Shown: positions 11,132-59,498 of the stretch, piece after piece
How the letters are laid out: every line of letters starts with the position of its first letter
Numbering within the stretch: the stretch's first letter is position 1
Assembly: GCF_040807025.1 (NCBI RefSeq)
Contig: NC_090942.1
Coordinates: 129,089,247 to 129,153,246 of the forward strand
Source of the DNA: Struthio camelus
Lineage: Eukaryota > Chordata > Aves > Struthioniformes > Struthionidae
Direction: 5' to 3'
DNA length: 64,000 nt
The notes under the pieces: model-generated
What the model saw: only the letters and a program-made list of their open reading frames with translations
Told to the model about the DNA's origin: nothing
Database searches by the model: none
Position numbers and translations under genes: made by a program

Positions 11132-12310
11132 CTGTGGGGAGGAATGGAACACTGAAAAACATCATGTGCCACCTCTTTTGGTTTTGGAGTCAAATCAGCT
11201 TGCATGTATGGTATGCAGGGATGTGGCAAATTTGCCTTTTGGGGAAGAAGTGTTTGAAAAAGAGACTTAATATTCCTGGCTTTAGCCCAGCATTTATATA
11301 TTTCAAAATTCCAGTAATTCATCCTGTAGACTTCTGGTCACAAAAAAATAATGCTGGGTCACCAAGGAATAGTATACACACTAGTGCACTTTTTTTTTTT
11401 GTAATGTAACAGAAAATTCATCCCCCCCAAACTAATACAGGCTTGAGTCTTTGTTGTACTACCAACATGGCTTTTCTTGCCACATCTGCTATTCATACCA
11501 CTGCTCTCTTATCAAAATGGAAATATTGTTTCAAGGGTGAATTTGGTTGGAAGGATTGAAGGCTGATTCCAAAAAGCAAGACCTGAATGCAGTAAGACTT
11601 GCTCCTTCCCCTCCCACCTCCAGGCTATTCACTGCAGTAGAAGTCACAGATCACAGTGTGTGGTGGATACAGCCAAGGGCTGGAGGACTCCTACATCAAT
11701 CTGGAGACATGTTCCAGTTTTGAACATGCTCTGAACAACCAAAAGAATTAAATCATTTTAGGTCAGAAAGGAAGTTCATGTTTCTGTCATGCGGTATCTT
11801 CGGCAACAAAACTGTTAGGACAAATTGTGGGATACAGCAGTTTTTCATGAGCCCGAAGCATTTGTAAATGGCCTAATTTTCCCCAAATCCTACCCAAAAA
11901 TCTACCGGTTTGATGAAAACAATCCCCACCATCACATACCTCATGACAATCCTTTGCATCTGCAGAGGAGGGAGAAAAGTTAAAGTTGCACATCTCTATT
12001 CTTAAAGCTTAAATCATCCCCTCTGGGAGAGAAAGCTTTACATTTTAATGCTAAAACATCAGTGACCCTTAAAACTCTGAGTTACAGCTCTCATTAAATG
12101 ACTACAGTGTGTAGTTTTCCTACATAAAAGCATGAGTCAGACTAATTAATGAAAATATAGAGCCTAAAAAGTAACTTGAAGTACTTTCAAATACTCTTAT
12201 GATTAAAAGAAGGCTTACTTGCAACCCACTTTCTTAAACTGAGGTGGTGAAATAATGGAACTTGTAGGTTACGCAATCTTAGTAATAGTAGATAGCTTCT
12301 AGCCACTGAC

Positions 12311-12348
12311 CTGTTTCTCCGTCCCCTGACAACGGCTGTTAAGTGCAG
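12311..12348 (-). CDS. Possible small exon that joins 8689-8845 in frame
   Basis: 38 bp after a long pyrimidine tract ending in gttgatgagttgcag, with donor GAAACAG/GTCAGT. The frame reads LHLTAVVRGRRN and leaves AG (phase 2). The exon at 8845 begins with A, so the join makes an Arg codon and continues SGNDKSL. The frame is also open upstream (FLSVDELQ), so the exon may start earlier or the acceptor may be wrong. Weak evidence alone; its value is the phase match. Confidence 0.25.
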
Positions 12349-15300
12349 CTGCAACTCATCAACAGAAAGGAAAAAAGGAATAACTGCTGCACACCTTCCC
12401 CTAGCACAGCTCCTCTAAGATCTGTAGCTGCTGCTGAATTCTCTCTCCCCATCTATGGCTGCAGCACACTGTTATGGTAGCTTGGTGAGGGGAAGGGTGG
12501 GAAAAACTTGCTGCAGATACTGGAAGGCAGAGAGCAGCAAGGCTGCATGGGCTAAAGGAGCAAGTGAGAATGTTTTCAATTACACATAGGCATTTCTTTG
12601 ACTCATGTCAAACAACTATCCAATTACTGCACGCTCTGTAAAGCACAAAGGAAACGGATAGGAATCCCGGTGTCAGTGCAGAATGTGCCTGTGTGTATAC
12701 CACCGTTTCCTCCATTGCTACCCATGCACCCGGAAAGTAACCATGACCTGAATCTCAGCTGGTTTAGATTAACCCATACTTCAGTTTTACAAGAACTTGG
12801 CCTCTATCACTTCAGACAAGAGGTGTGGAGAGATGGCTGCACTGTTTAACCGCAGAGAAGTTAGAGAAGTCTTCCAGATCTCCACGCAAATCCTTAAAAA
12901 CTGTCCCAAGCAAATCTATAAGGAATGACAGGAAAAAGCTTGATGATAAAGTACTCTTCCTCACCGGCAGCTGCCTTCCAGTTTATGGATGTTTGAACTC
13001 CCACCCCCGTGAGGCCAAAACCTCTGGACAAGCTAGACAGGAGTGGTGTGAGGACAAAGGATCCAGGAGCCAGCTGACCTGTGAACATCCCTGAGGCAGT
13101 ATTAACCCCAACCTTAACCAGGATGCACGAACCCAATGCACTGGGCCAGGCTTTCAGACTACTGCAAGGTGAGCAGAGGCAAGCACAGGCCCATAACTTG
13201 GAGTGGCACTGAGCAATGTGGGATGTCACCGTTACTGCAGATTGCACAACTCAGCTGAAAGTATCAATTAACTTGAATTAGCAAAGATTGTTTTTTAAAA
13301 AAAAAGGAATGAAAAAAAAAACCAACACATCAAGATCAGTAACCACAGAAAAGCTGCATTTTGAACATACCTGGATTTTCAGGTGGGCAGGACCCTGAAC
13401 TAGGGAACAGGCTGGAGATTCAGAGGTGGTAGGGAGAACCTGATGAATGTGCAAGGTTAAAGCACAGGTAAAATAATTCTCTTGCAACGGTGAAGAGAGC
13501 ACTAGACTTCCCATATTCTTGTATTTACATGTAAGAAAGAAAATGGCTTTAATGCTTATGAAATAAAAATTAGCATAAACAAACGCTTAAGGGGTAGAAG
13601 ATAAGACAGACAAAACAGCAGAGAGAAAAGGGAATACCAAAAGAGACACATCTCTGAAGACAGTCTAGGCCTCTAGTATTATTCATCACATATAAATGAA
13701 GTAATATGTTTACCTCAATGAGATAATATGGGATAGTCCTGAAAGACAAGTTTATAGTTTGCTGTAACGCATTTTAGGACAGACAGGGACACAGCAACAT
13801 GTTCCATTATTTTAATTCTAAAATAGATAACAGTATTCTTGACAACAACTACAAATGAGTTACCAGCCATCTCCATCCACAAATTTGAATGTACAGTGCA
13901 CAGTACAATAATGCTCTGGGAAGGAATGGTTTGTTTCTATTTGGGCAGACCTTAACATACTGCATTTCCATTTACTGATGCTACTGTTCATGTCCAGTAG
14001 AATGACTAAATAAATAGCAAGCAACAGATCTGGAGCAGAACAAAGGCAGTATGAGGAATATTCTCTAATTGCTGCAACAAATGACTATATTTGGTCTTAA
14101 GCAGACCACAACAATTAGAACTACCCCTAAAAATACACATTAAGTTCTCAGGAGCAGTAGCACACAGCCATATATATGTTATTGCCACAAAGCAGAATTA
14201 TTGAAATAGTTAATCTAAATAAAGGGTCAAGATGCAGGAAGGGTTAAGTTTCCAAAGCAACCCAAAAGCCACCTAAAAGCAAGTTCAGATTCACTCACCA
14301 GTGTCAATATACACAGTATAACTGACACTGTATTATTACCACTTATCAGACAGCATCTGGCAACATTTGATCACAAAGCAGGAAATTCATGGGACACAGT
14401 GGCAAGGTTCTGCTAGCATGCTTCTCAATATCGCATACCGAGTTATGGTAAAATGCATCACTGCAACTAAAAGTCTTACCATCCTACTTTGGAATTAATC
14501 ACATGTTTTTAATCACCATTTCTATAAGCTTCCTAAATGTTGTTAACAGCTCTGCATGTAAAAATAAATAAATAATAACAGTAATGTAAAAAAACTGTAT
14601 AAAAAACAGTTTACAAAGTGCACAGACCAGCTCTCAGGAGACGGTTATTTTTGTCATTGTTTCAAAGTGCTATAAATCAATACTGTATATTAGGAAAGTA
14701 AAATTTCACTTTTTACCTCATAGAGATGAGAATAAAGGGAGCTATCTCTTAATTGTTGCATGCTGCCTTCTTCCAGATAGTTGAGGTTAACATTTAGATG
14801 CAGCACAGAGTCAGACTGACATACTGAACAAGATCTTCAAAGAATAATTTCGTGGTGAAGGCTGATGAACTGAAGAGAGGGTGGAGGGAAGAGATCGTAC
14901 AAAGATTCAGGAACAACCTCTACTATCTATCTTGGGTGAACCCACAGACCAGACAGCTGTGGAAACATGCCTGAAGTTGGGCAATGTGTATTATCCCTCA
15001 TGAAGCTGAAATTATGCCAGTCTAACAGAAACCCTCCTGTTACTCCAACTTATCAATTAGTACCAGTGAATGGTCAATGGCTGCTCTGCTATATAGCTGA
15101 CTCTGTGCAGAAGATAACTTATTGGAGCTGACAGTGCCTAATCAGGCAGGAAAAGAAAGAACAAGAAATAATATATAAAAATGCTTCTTTCACGCTACCT
15201 TAGCATAATCCGTATGGGAAGAGCCACAGAACAATAAGCTTCCTATCTAATGCATAATGATCAAAACATACTCACCATCCCAAATCCTTCTCTCATAAAC

Positions 15301-18300
15301 CATATTCTAACCATCCAGCTGACAAGATCAAAACATGATGTCTAAAAGGCATTTATGGAAGGCAACAGTACTGAGATTTGCACGTGAAGGTGGCAATGGT
15401 GCCCCTCATAGCGTCTTTGTAGCTTTTCTGCCACCCTTGCTCAAAAAATAACACAATGAAAGTGGAGGAGATGGGGACACCACATCACTCTACTTTAGCC
15501 TGCTTTTGGCATCTAAACACACAAGTGAGAGCATCGATATTTACAGGCCTAAAGTTGAGTAGGGAAACTCTACTTGAGCTCTCTGCTTCCAGAGAGCAAG
15601 TCTGGGTATGAAAGTCTCATGCCAAGGCTCAGACAGCCCTCAGCACCAGCTCGTCCTCATGGACCCTGGCAAAAACGACACTGTCTACAGAGGTATTTAC
15701 TGACCCTACTTGGAATTCTACAGTGATAGTTGTACCTTTACTCTTCTTTAATGGGTCAAACGCTCAGAAAGGGGGAAAAAAAGATAGTGATTAAAACCCA
15801 ATAGTTACATATTGCTAGAAATAGATGAGTCACAGTAAAATGCATTGTTTCACATTTTCAAAACCCACTGCAGAGAAGAGATCCTTCTTCAGTGAAGCAT
15901 CTTCACTTATTCAAGACTGTCAGGAGAAATAATTTGGAAACAGTCCTGCTGTGTCTAATTATTCAGCACAGGAATTTATGAATCAGGGTTAAATTTCTGC
16001 CTAATTTCTCCTAAAAATTAGCCCTGAATAAACCATTCATGCACCTTCAATACCTCTAAATAGAGTACAAAAGGAAGGCTTAGGCCCAGTTCCTGGCTTT
16101 CTGTCTTTTTGTTCAGCCTGGTAACACACAGTACATGATGACGCACAATTATATGCAATTAATTCAAATAGCTGAGAAACAAGATACCGCATCTGCAGTT
16201 AATCATCTTGTGCTTTTGCTAAACCATAGATCATTTTTGTAAAGGAAAAGAACAGAGATACAAGAGAGATAATTAAATGTGACATTTTCCATAGATCAAA
16301 CGATTTCTACAAATGTATCGATACCATCATAAAACAGCAAAGCTTTCCAAATTGCTCTAGTGTTTACACCAATGTTCATCATCTCTCTGAGGCTTATTTG
16401 GGGCAAAGTATGACTTATGCCGTATGCTTCAATAATGCAGAATTGTCACTGCTAACCTGGGAGGTAATTTCACTGCGATATTCCAAATCGCATCAGTGGC
16501 AAACAACACTATCTTGACTGAAATTATTTCCCACTTCAAATTCTTCCTTTTAGATGCTGAACTACAGATGACACTTAGAGTCTATTCATAGTCTGGCCTA
16601 TACTTTTAGAAAACTCAAGAGTGAGACTTTGGCCCTACAAAAGGAAATGGCAGGGCTTAAAGCTAGCTATGAGCTGGGTGACAATTTGCAGATGAGTACA
16701 TTCATCACGCACTCTAACTTGGGGCCAAAAAGCAGGAGTAAAACAGGCAGAAGCTCAACTAAAGCATAGACTTTTTCCTTTCAAAGTAAGACTACATTCA
16801 GCTAAAATGATAATGCTTAAAAGCTTAGAAAATATCATTCAAAAACTAGCCAAAATCTTACACTCAATGTTAAGTGAAAGGTTTAGTTCAAAGTTATTTT
16901 AAGCTTTTTATTTTGGTGAGAGAAAAAGGTTTCCATTTTGGGGTCCAGCTTGGAGGATTTCTTGCGTTTTCCCAGTTTCACCATCAAAATGAAACAAAAT
17001 AAAACATAAAACTTCACAATGTTTCCCTACAACTCTAAATGCGATTTTATCCTGAAGAATCTAATTCTTCAGCTTTAATAAGCTTTATCTTTTTAAACCA
17101 ACTTCCAGCAAATGAAAACCAAGCTTGTGCCTCCACGTCAATATAACGTTATTAATCACAAAATAAATATTGGTTTCTGGTAAACCTCCAAGACAATGCA
17201 GACTCCGATTCTCTTTGAGATAGTTTAGGTGGCAAAAGTTAGGGTTGCTTTGGTTTGGGAATTCTGATGTAGCAAATCTAGTATTTAAAGAAAGAAAGAT
17301 TTTTATGAGGGGGGAAAAAAAAGCTCATAAAATGCACACTTGATATTTGTGCTCTTATTTATTAACTCACAAGCTTTTTTTATTTGTGGCTTAAGATGAA
17401 AACAGACTAAAATGAGATTAAACCTGTTTTACCAACCACTTTGAGCAGGATTTTGGAAGAAAATGAGGAGTCCATACAGAAGGAAAATGAAGTCACAGTT
17501 TTCTTGAGCAACTCCTGATTTTGATTTTGAATCTGAGATTCTTTGAAGGAACTTCCTTTTTAAAGACATCTCAGTAATTTCTGAAAATCGGGGTCTCATA
17601 TTAGGCAATCACTACCTTGAATGACTGTTTAAAGTCATATCAGAGTTTTAAAAGCAAATACTTATAAACTAACAGATCTGCTTTATTACAACTAAGGTGC
17701 TTTTTGTAACAAAAATGAATAAAAATAATTGTATCCAGTGATTTTAGGATTTAAAAATACTGCTTGTAAGACACTCAGCAGTTTCAAGCTACTTAAACTA
17801 AAACCAAAATAAGGCATCTTCAGAAAAAGACATTACATTTTAAGCTTTGTGATTCAGCGCTAAATTCATGTACATAATTGTACACTAGTACAGAAAACAT
17901 TACCATAGCTTCAGCTACAGATGTCAAAATGTCAAGCTGTAGTTACTTAGCTATCAGGTCTCCATATTCTGTTGTTAGCTTCAGATCTCCTGCAATTTCC
18001 AATTTATGAAGAACAGCATTTGTACCTCTCAAACAAGTAATATTTTATGGCCATTGTTTTTTCACAGAAATTTCTGAATTCTGGAGTTTTAACCTACAGG
18101 GAAAGATACGCCATCTGAAAGTTTGTTATTTTAAATTCATTTACGTAATGATTACGGTTTCCATATATTTCCTTATTAATGTTTCCTTAGCACTAATATG
18201 GCATTATTTTCAAACGTAAAACATTTGAAAAAAATGAAGGCTACGAATAGCTACAGATGAATTTAACAATTAAAATAGGAAGTTATGTTCTAACTTCAGA

Positions 18301-18789
18301 AAATTCAGAAGAAATGTTGTTCATTCAGTTTACTTCTCTTCCTTTGTCTTATACCTGAGCAATTACATCCTATGATTATCATTATCCAATCTGGCCCTTG
18401 AGAAAGAATGCAATCCTATCTTATCATAGTACAACTACTGGTTAAATGTAAGAGTAGTTCACAAAAAAGTATTCAAAACAGCATGCTCTTCAGATATGAC
18501 TTGCACGAGTCCCCAGAGCAGGGCAGACCTAAGAAGGTGAAAAGATCACTTTAGGAAACAAAGCGTCAAAATTACCGTTGACTAACTGTTGTGGTTAATA
18601 AGACTAATGACTAAATTGGCCAAAAACCACTTCTGTCATTAAATCCATTTTTAACAGGAAGAAGTTTGGGAGAAAAATCTTACTGTAGTTAATAATTAAT
18701 GTGCCTGGGCATGCATGAAAAGGATTTGGCCCATTAAGAGAAATTTCACAGTTGTGCAAGGCATTCTGGCATAACTCTACTTGTGTGAC
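12349..18789. other. Gap between SRPX and SYTL5, upper part
   Basis: AT-rich, low in long open frames, with no repeat I recognise. From about 13.5 kb upward there are several minus-strand AATAAA hexamers (plus-strand tttatt, for example 17358-17363, 17378-17383 and 17682-17687). An extended SYTL5 3' UTR could therefore reach down here. A possible minus-strand donor at 13371-13372 (ATCCAG/GTATGT) ends in phase 0, but its exon is not convincing. Confidence 0.5.
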
Positions 18790-18795
18790 TTTATT
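18790..18795 (-). terminator. SYTL5: Candidate SYTL5 poly(A) signal
   Basis: Plus-strand tttatt, which is AATAAA on the gene strand, is the first clear hexamer after the SYTL5 stop, about 880 bases downstream. Other hexamers follow further down, so the site used is not certain. Confidence 0.3.
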
Positions 18796-19670
18796 AAATG
18801 CTTTGTTGAATCAGGATCTTAGCTCATCATGCCTGAAAACAGCATGTGTTTCATCTCAGCGACTCATCAGGTGGGACAGACGTGAACGTCTCCCCTCTGT
18901 TCAATGACGTCTGAAGATCTTGGCTAGAGCTATCAACTTAATGAACAACATAATAATACCATGTTGTTCTGGAAATTGTTTTGGGATTTGTTATGAATTA
19001 TTTTCATTAGAGGGTCTTTGATCACGTTGATTCAAGTCTGCCTTTTACACAGTGCACTAGAATACCCAAAGAATGCCAGAACACTGGCACTTTAAACCTC
19101 TACATCCGCTGCCTATTTCTAGCGTGCAACACAGTGCACTGGCCTTCCCACTTTAGTGTGCTGCTTGATCCTAGGCCTGCCATCCAGCACACAGCATAGC
19201 CCAACGAGTAAATGTGAAAAAGAAAAGTTATTTGTTAACCTTCAGAACACTGTGGCTCTGAATCTGCTTGTACTGTGTCATTTCCATCTTTTAGGCCATT
19301 TTTGACCCAGAATGAGATACATAAAACTTGTGAAACGAGTAGCTAGAGTATTTGATTACTCCATGTTGCCCGCAGACAGGGATATTCATCAGCTCTATGC
19401 CACTCATCAAAACAGACAGAGAAAGCTCAGTCTGATCTCTGTACAAGGTCAAATTCTCATTTGTTTCAAAAGAAAAATAATCTGTCCAAGAAGCGGGGTT
19501 AAAAACATGTGTGTATGAAAGTGCAGAACGCATTAAAATCTCACTTGGAGCCTTAATATCCAAGGCAAAGAGCGTAACCCTTACCCACTTTCAAATGGGC
19601 AAAGTTAAAAGAGTCTGAACACCACTGAAGCCGTAAGCACTTGCGGTACCCCTCTGTAGTTAAGTGTCCT
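18796..19670 (-). other. SYTL5: SYTL5 3' UTR (minimum)
   Basis: Sequence following the TGA at 19671-19673 on the minus strand. It has no coding character on that strand, and its length depends on which poly(A) signal is used. Confidence 0.5.
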
Positions 19671-54790
<35,120 letters not shown>

Positions 54791-57700
54791 TCATCCACTC
54801 ATAACACTCATGAGCTCTGGACAACATCTGCATGATTGCAAAACTCGAGATAGTACGACAAATGTAGTAGAAAAATAAAATCATCCTGTTTTGTGAATAA
54901 AAACTAGTTTTCAGTACATGAAAATTTACTTGGGAAAAAAGTGTTGCAACCATTCTTACCAGATTTCCATAGAAAATATGTAATATGTACTTTCTACCTC
55001 TTCCTTTGGATAGAGAACTACTCAACTCCACAATTTTAAAACTCTTCAAAAAGACAGGGGATGTGTAAACAACCACAATGCATGGAGAGGAAAGAAAAAA
55101 AAAATACACACACCCACACACACCCACCCAAAAGCAAAAATCCTGCCAAACAAGTCAGCAGTTCATGGACCCAGCCTGGTTATATATCTTTTGCTGCAAG
55201 TTCACACATATTTTTAATGTAATATCCTTTAGGTTTCATATGCTGCCTCTATACATGATTTCTTCAAATGACAGCACTGTTACCAGTTATCTATATGCCT
55301 GAGGTTCAGAGCAATGAACTTTTGTCTTTGCTACTCTTTTGGATAATGTTGCTTGTTCTGGGGTAACTGGAAAGCTTTCAAATCCTCCTGCCTATAAAGG
55401 CAATTAAAAAATCCTGTGTTGGCCTTGCTGTTTTCCACAGATATACTTCTGATGCTAATTGCTAGCCTTTCAGTGAACTAGTTTCATTATGCTCAAACAT
55501 CACCATTTCTGCTGCCCCACAAACGTACACTTGATGGCTAAAAGCTACTACTCATGAATAGCAAAGAAAAAAAAAATTTAGCTTCACATATGTTCCCTGC
55601 CTACTTTACACTCAACGAGAAATCTTATTTGCAAACCTATACCAGAAAATAAATCATCTAGACTTTTAGGCATGAAAATACTACAGAGGGATTTAGAGCA
55701 TTGATCAGTATGTTCTTTGCTAAATCACTTTGAGTCATGCCTGAATGGAGAATCTGACTCGGGAAGACACAAAAAAATTACAGATTAGCATCCTGCCATT
55801 GGTAAAAAGATCCTCACATAATCTCTTCTTCTCACCTTCTTATGAATCACGCACGCACATTTCAATTCTACTAACATAGGCCAGAAAACAACAACAAAAA
55901 TTCAAAACACTTGCCCAGAAATATAGTGATATACCATTATTGTCTTATCCTGTTTCTGAAAACTCCTAGTGACAAAAAAAAAAGCCCTATAATTCATCAT
56001 CACAATCAGTCAGGCATTATGCAAAGAAATTAGACACAACCTCTACATTTCCACTCAGAGTTTTTTTAAATGACTTTTATCAAGCACATAAACACTGGAA
56101 AGGATTTATTTCATCAGAAACTATGCACCTTTTGGCTAACATGAAAAATAGTTTTTCTCTCAAGGTGTATTTTCACAACTCATTTACAGCATGCACTTCT
56201 CTGCAAGCTTGTTTTTTTATGCTGAGGTTTACAGTAAGTCTAACGCTTCATATCAAATCATAATCTGTCAGAGCTTTGACTAAGCCATCATAATCTACTG
56301 CAATATAAACGACATACTACACTGCAGTATGAACTACGTGGTTCATTCATTTCTTCTTAGTTACTCCCAGGTTTGAGGGGCTGCTGGGATGTGCAAGGAA
56401 GGCTCAGCAGCTGTGCTGTTGGCAAAATAAGAAGAACCTCTTGCAGCATCCATCTCTTGTGAGGGCTTTCCTCTCCTCCTCTGCCCTGCTGGGGTAGTGG
56501 TCACCCCATCCACACTCCTAGCTCACTGACAGCCTCCTTCTCTCTGTCCGTCTCACTCCATCTCCTGACATCTGAACAACTTTCCTCCTCCTCCTCCTTC
56601 AGGGAAGCAGCCTTGATGAGGGGAAAGCTACCACCAGGCCAGAGAACGTGGGATGAGTACTGTGGAGGACTTTTTGTTCCTGTTGCCATCCCCTTGCACA
56701 GTAACTACTGAGCCCATACTCACCTTCCTCTCAGCTGCAAAAACTTGTGCAAGGAAGAGACAGGTTAGCCTACTTGAGCTAGAATTGTTGGACCCTGTAT
56801 CTTCTAACAAAGGAAAAGCAAGCAATCTACTACTTTTAGTAATCTGTCTCTGCAAGCTGTAGCCCACTGTCATTAAATAGCCTCTAATTACATAGCTAGT
56901 GCCCTCTTGCTTAACCCAAGGAAGTTCAGTCATCACTACGTGCTCTGGCAAACTACATCCTCAAGAAAGGGAGAGGATGTGAACAACCCTTTTTGTAGGT
57001 CTAAGGAGGCAAGAAACAGTATGACAGCCAGTATCCTGAAGGAAGTGAACTACATGACAGTTCAGCTAATGATGGTAAATCGAATTATCCATCTCTTTCA
57101 TCATCCTGATCTTATTAAGCAGTAAATACCACATTTTAAACTAAAATGTACTACTCTTAACTCCAGGTTGCCAATTCCTCGGCACTATTTGCTTTGAGAA
57201 GGCCTACACCCATTCTGCTCCCTCCAAGTACACAGAGGATTCAGAACGCTCTAATCTTAAACTTTATCAGAAGAAGCAGATCTGCTATAAAACCAAAATA
57301 ACTCCCACAACCAACTCCCATAACCAACACATGAAACACAGCAAATAAAGGGAATATTGTCTTGTCTTTAGTCAAGTGTTTCATCTCTCTAGGCAATTCT
57401 ACTCTTATCCACAGTGAAAGGGAAAAAAATCCATCAACAGCCAGTCACTGCAAGTCTCGGATGGAACAGGTTTAAAGGCCTCAACCTTCACTTTAACTCT
57501 TTGTCTTTAGAATCATCAATGCTACTTTCAGACTTGGCATTTGAGTCCAGTTGGCAGTCCTTTTTGTGGAAAAGTTCATATTAAAGTATTGGATGGGTAT
57601 ATGTAAATGTACTTTTCATGTACAGTGAACAATTCACAGAAAGGCTAAAGTTCATAGTATCTTAATCACTCCTATATTTCAGATATAACTCTAAAAAATT

Positions 57701-59436
57701 TCTTGTTCTGTCTATAAATATAAATGAATTCAGATTAAATGACTGCTTAAACCTCTGACTTGAAGTCTGAATTTCATAATCGTATTTGTTGTTCTGTAAC
57801 AAAAATTGAAGAACTAGACCTAAACCATCTTCTAATAATGTTATTTTCATGCATTTATAACTATGACAAAGAGACACTGTCCTTCCTGCTGAGATAACCT
57901 ATCTTTCTTCTACTTCTGACATAGGACTTACACGAACCCTTCCCGTTTCGGTAAACTTTCCAGTAGGAAAAGAAACAAGGCTGTATACTCAACAGTACAA
58001 CAAATTAGAGTGTTCAGAGGTTTATTCTGTGTTGTTTTTAAAGTGGGTCCGAGCTGCATACTGACATGTAATTCATGGTTTGGGCGTGCATCTTCTTTAC
58101 TTATGCTTCCTTTCTCAGTTGGCACATAGCATATACAGTTAAAAAACAAAGTACATTCTACTAAAACCGTGTTTAGATTGGCCTGCCAGGGTGAAGGACA
58201 GATGCAGAAGTCACTAGCTTTAGAAAGAAGGAAAATGTTATAAATTGCAATAGCAACAACTTTTGCATGATTGCTCTTTCCCATTCTCGAAATGGCTAGG
58301 AGCTAGGTTTAGTACAGAATACTTTAGATTTCAGCTAAGTCCTTTTACATTACTCAAAACCATGTGAGAGAGAGTACTTCAGGGTTGCGTACTTCTTGCT
58401 CTGTGATCTCCTACTGAACAGATTATCTTCATTAACACGCTGCTCAGCTTCAAAATGAAAGACAATCCGTGGCCTAGCCCTGCCAAGAACTCAGCCGCTG
58501 ATTTTCCACTCTCATTCCTGCAAAATACTTCATGGTTAAATGCTCAAATATAAAAATGTGTTTTGAGATGGAAAGTCCCAATTTCTATCTTTATTCATTT
58601 CATTTGGAAAAAAACATTCGTTAAACAGGCTATTGATGCCTCACTGCTAACCTGACCATCCAGCCTAACCCTTATTCCCCGTAAAGAAAGACTTACTTCA
58701 GCTTCCTTTCCCTCTCCTATTGCTCAAGCACTGTACTTCTGGGAAGTAAAACTAGGAAAAAGTTGCAACACCAGAGGCTTGATAAAACACAGCCCATACA
58801 TAAACATATCAAAATACAGACACTTTTCTTCGTATGCATTTGATTTCACAGAATATTTTCTATAACATATAATAATTCCAGAGTATTTTCAATATGCTGT
58901 GATGCTACTAAATTTGTGACACCATAAAAAGAAGCAAGGCAAACCTGCTTATAAGTTACTAAAAAAAAAAAAAAAACAGGAAAGCTAAAGAACGTTTGTA
59001 TACTAGGACATTTGAAATGTCTCTATTTTTAAGCTCCTATTGTGCATAAACGTTACAAAGATAGAGACGAGTTTCATGACACTTTGGGACAATGTAATTA
59101 TTTGAAAGAGGAAGATAAAGTTCCCACTACTGCTCTGTTCTGCTGCAACAGTGTAGGCCACCTAGGCATTTTATCTTGCTGAAGAATTCAATCAAAATAA
59201 ACAAACTGTTTCAGACACATGTTCATAATGAGAAATACACAGAGCAGCAATAAGCCTGAGAGCAGACTGCTTGAATAATTTGATTTCCCGCAGCCGATCA
59301 CTCACACCATTTTACATGTCAAATTTAAAACATAAACTAACTAAACTTTATTTTCAGAAGATGCAGGAAAAAGTGACCATGATGGAAAGTTTCTCTTTTA
59401 TACCTATGTCTGAAAGCTACTGATGGCTACAGTTGG

Positions 59437-59498
59437 TCCTTGTATGCAGGGAACGTAGCAGAAATTTTCCTTGTATGCAGGGAACATAGCAGAAAATT
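59437..59498. repeat. 31-bp tandem duplication
   Basis: Two copies beginning tccttgtatgcagggaac, offset by 31 bases, with one or two mismatches. Confidence 0.9.

Larger units (their letters stand above)
8846..12310. other. Gap between SRPX and SYTL5, lower part
   Basis: No recognised gene. The stretch 9.4-10.3 kb is richer in GC than the rest and has long overlapping open frames on the minus strand that look like chance. A (CCCA)n run lies at 9729-9748. Weak exon-like pieces on the minus strand at 11030-11131 and about 10600-10901 are described under findings. A small imperfect duplication of catcctgcctgaa lies at 9001-9030. Confidence 0.5.

Noticed and set aside
56450..56800. GC-richer stretch as a possible promoter or CpG island
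   Set aside because: It is C- and T-rich with few CpG dinucleotides and no exon nearby; better seen as a pyrimidine-rich patch.
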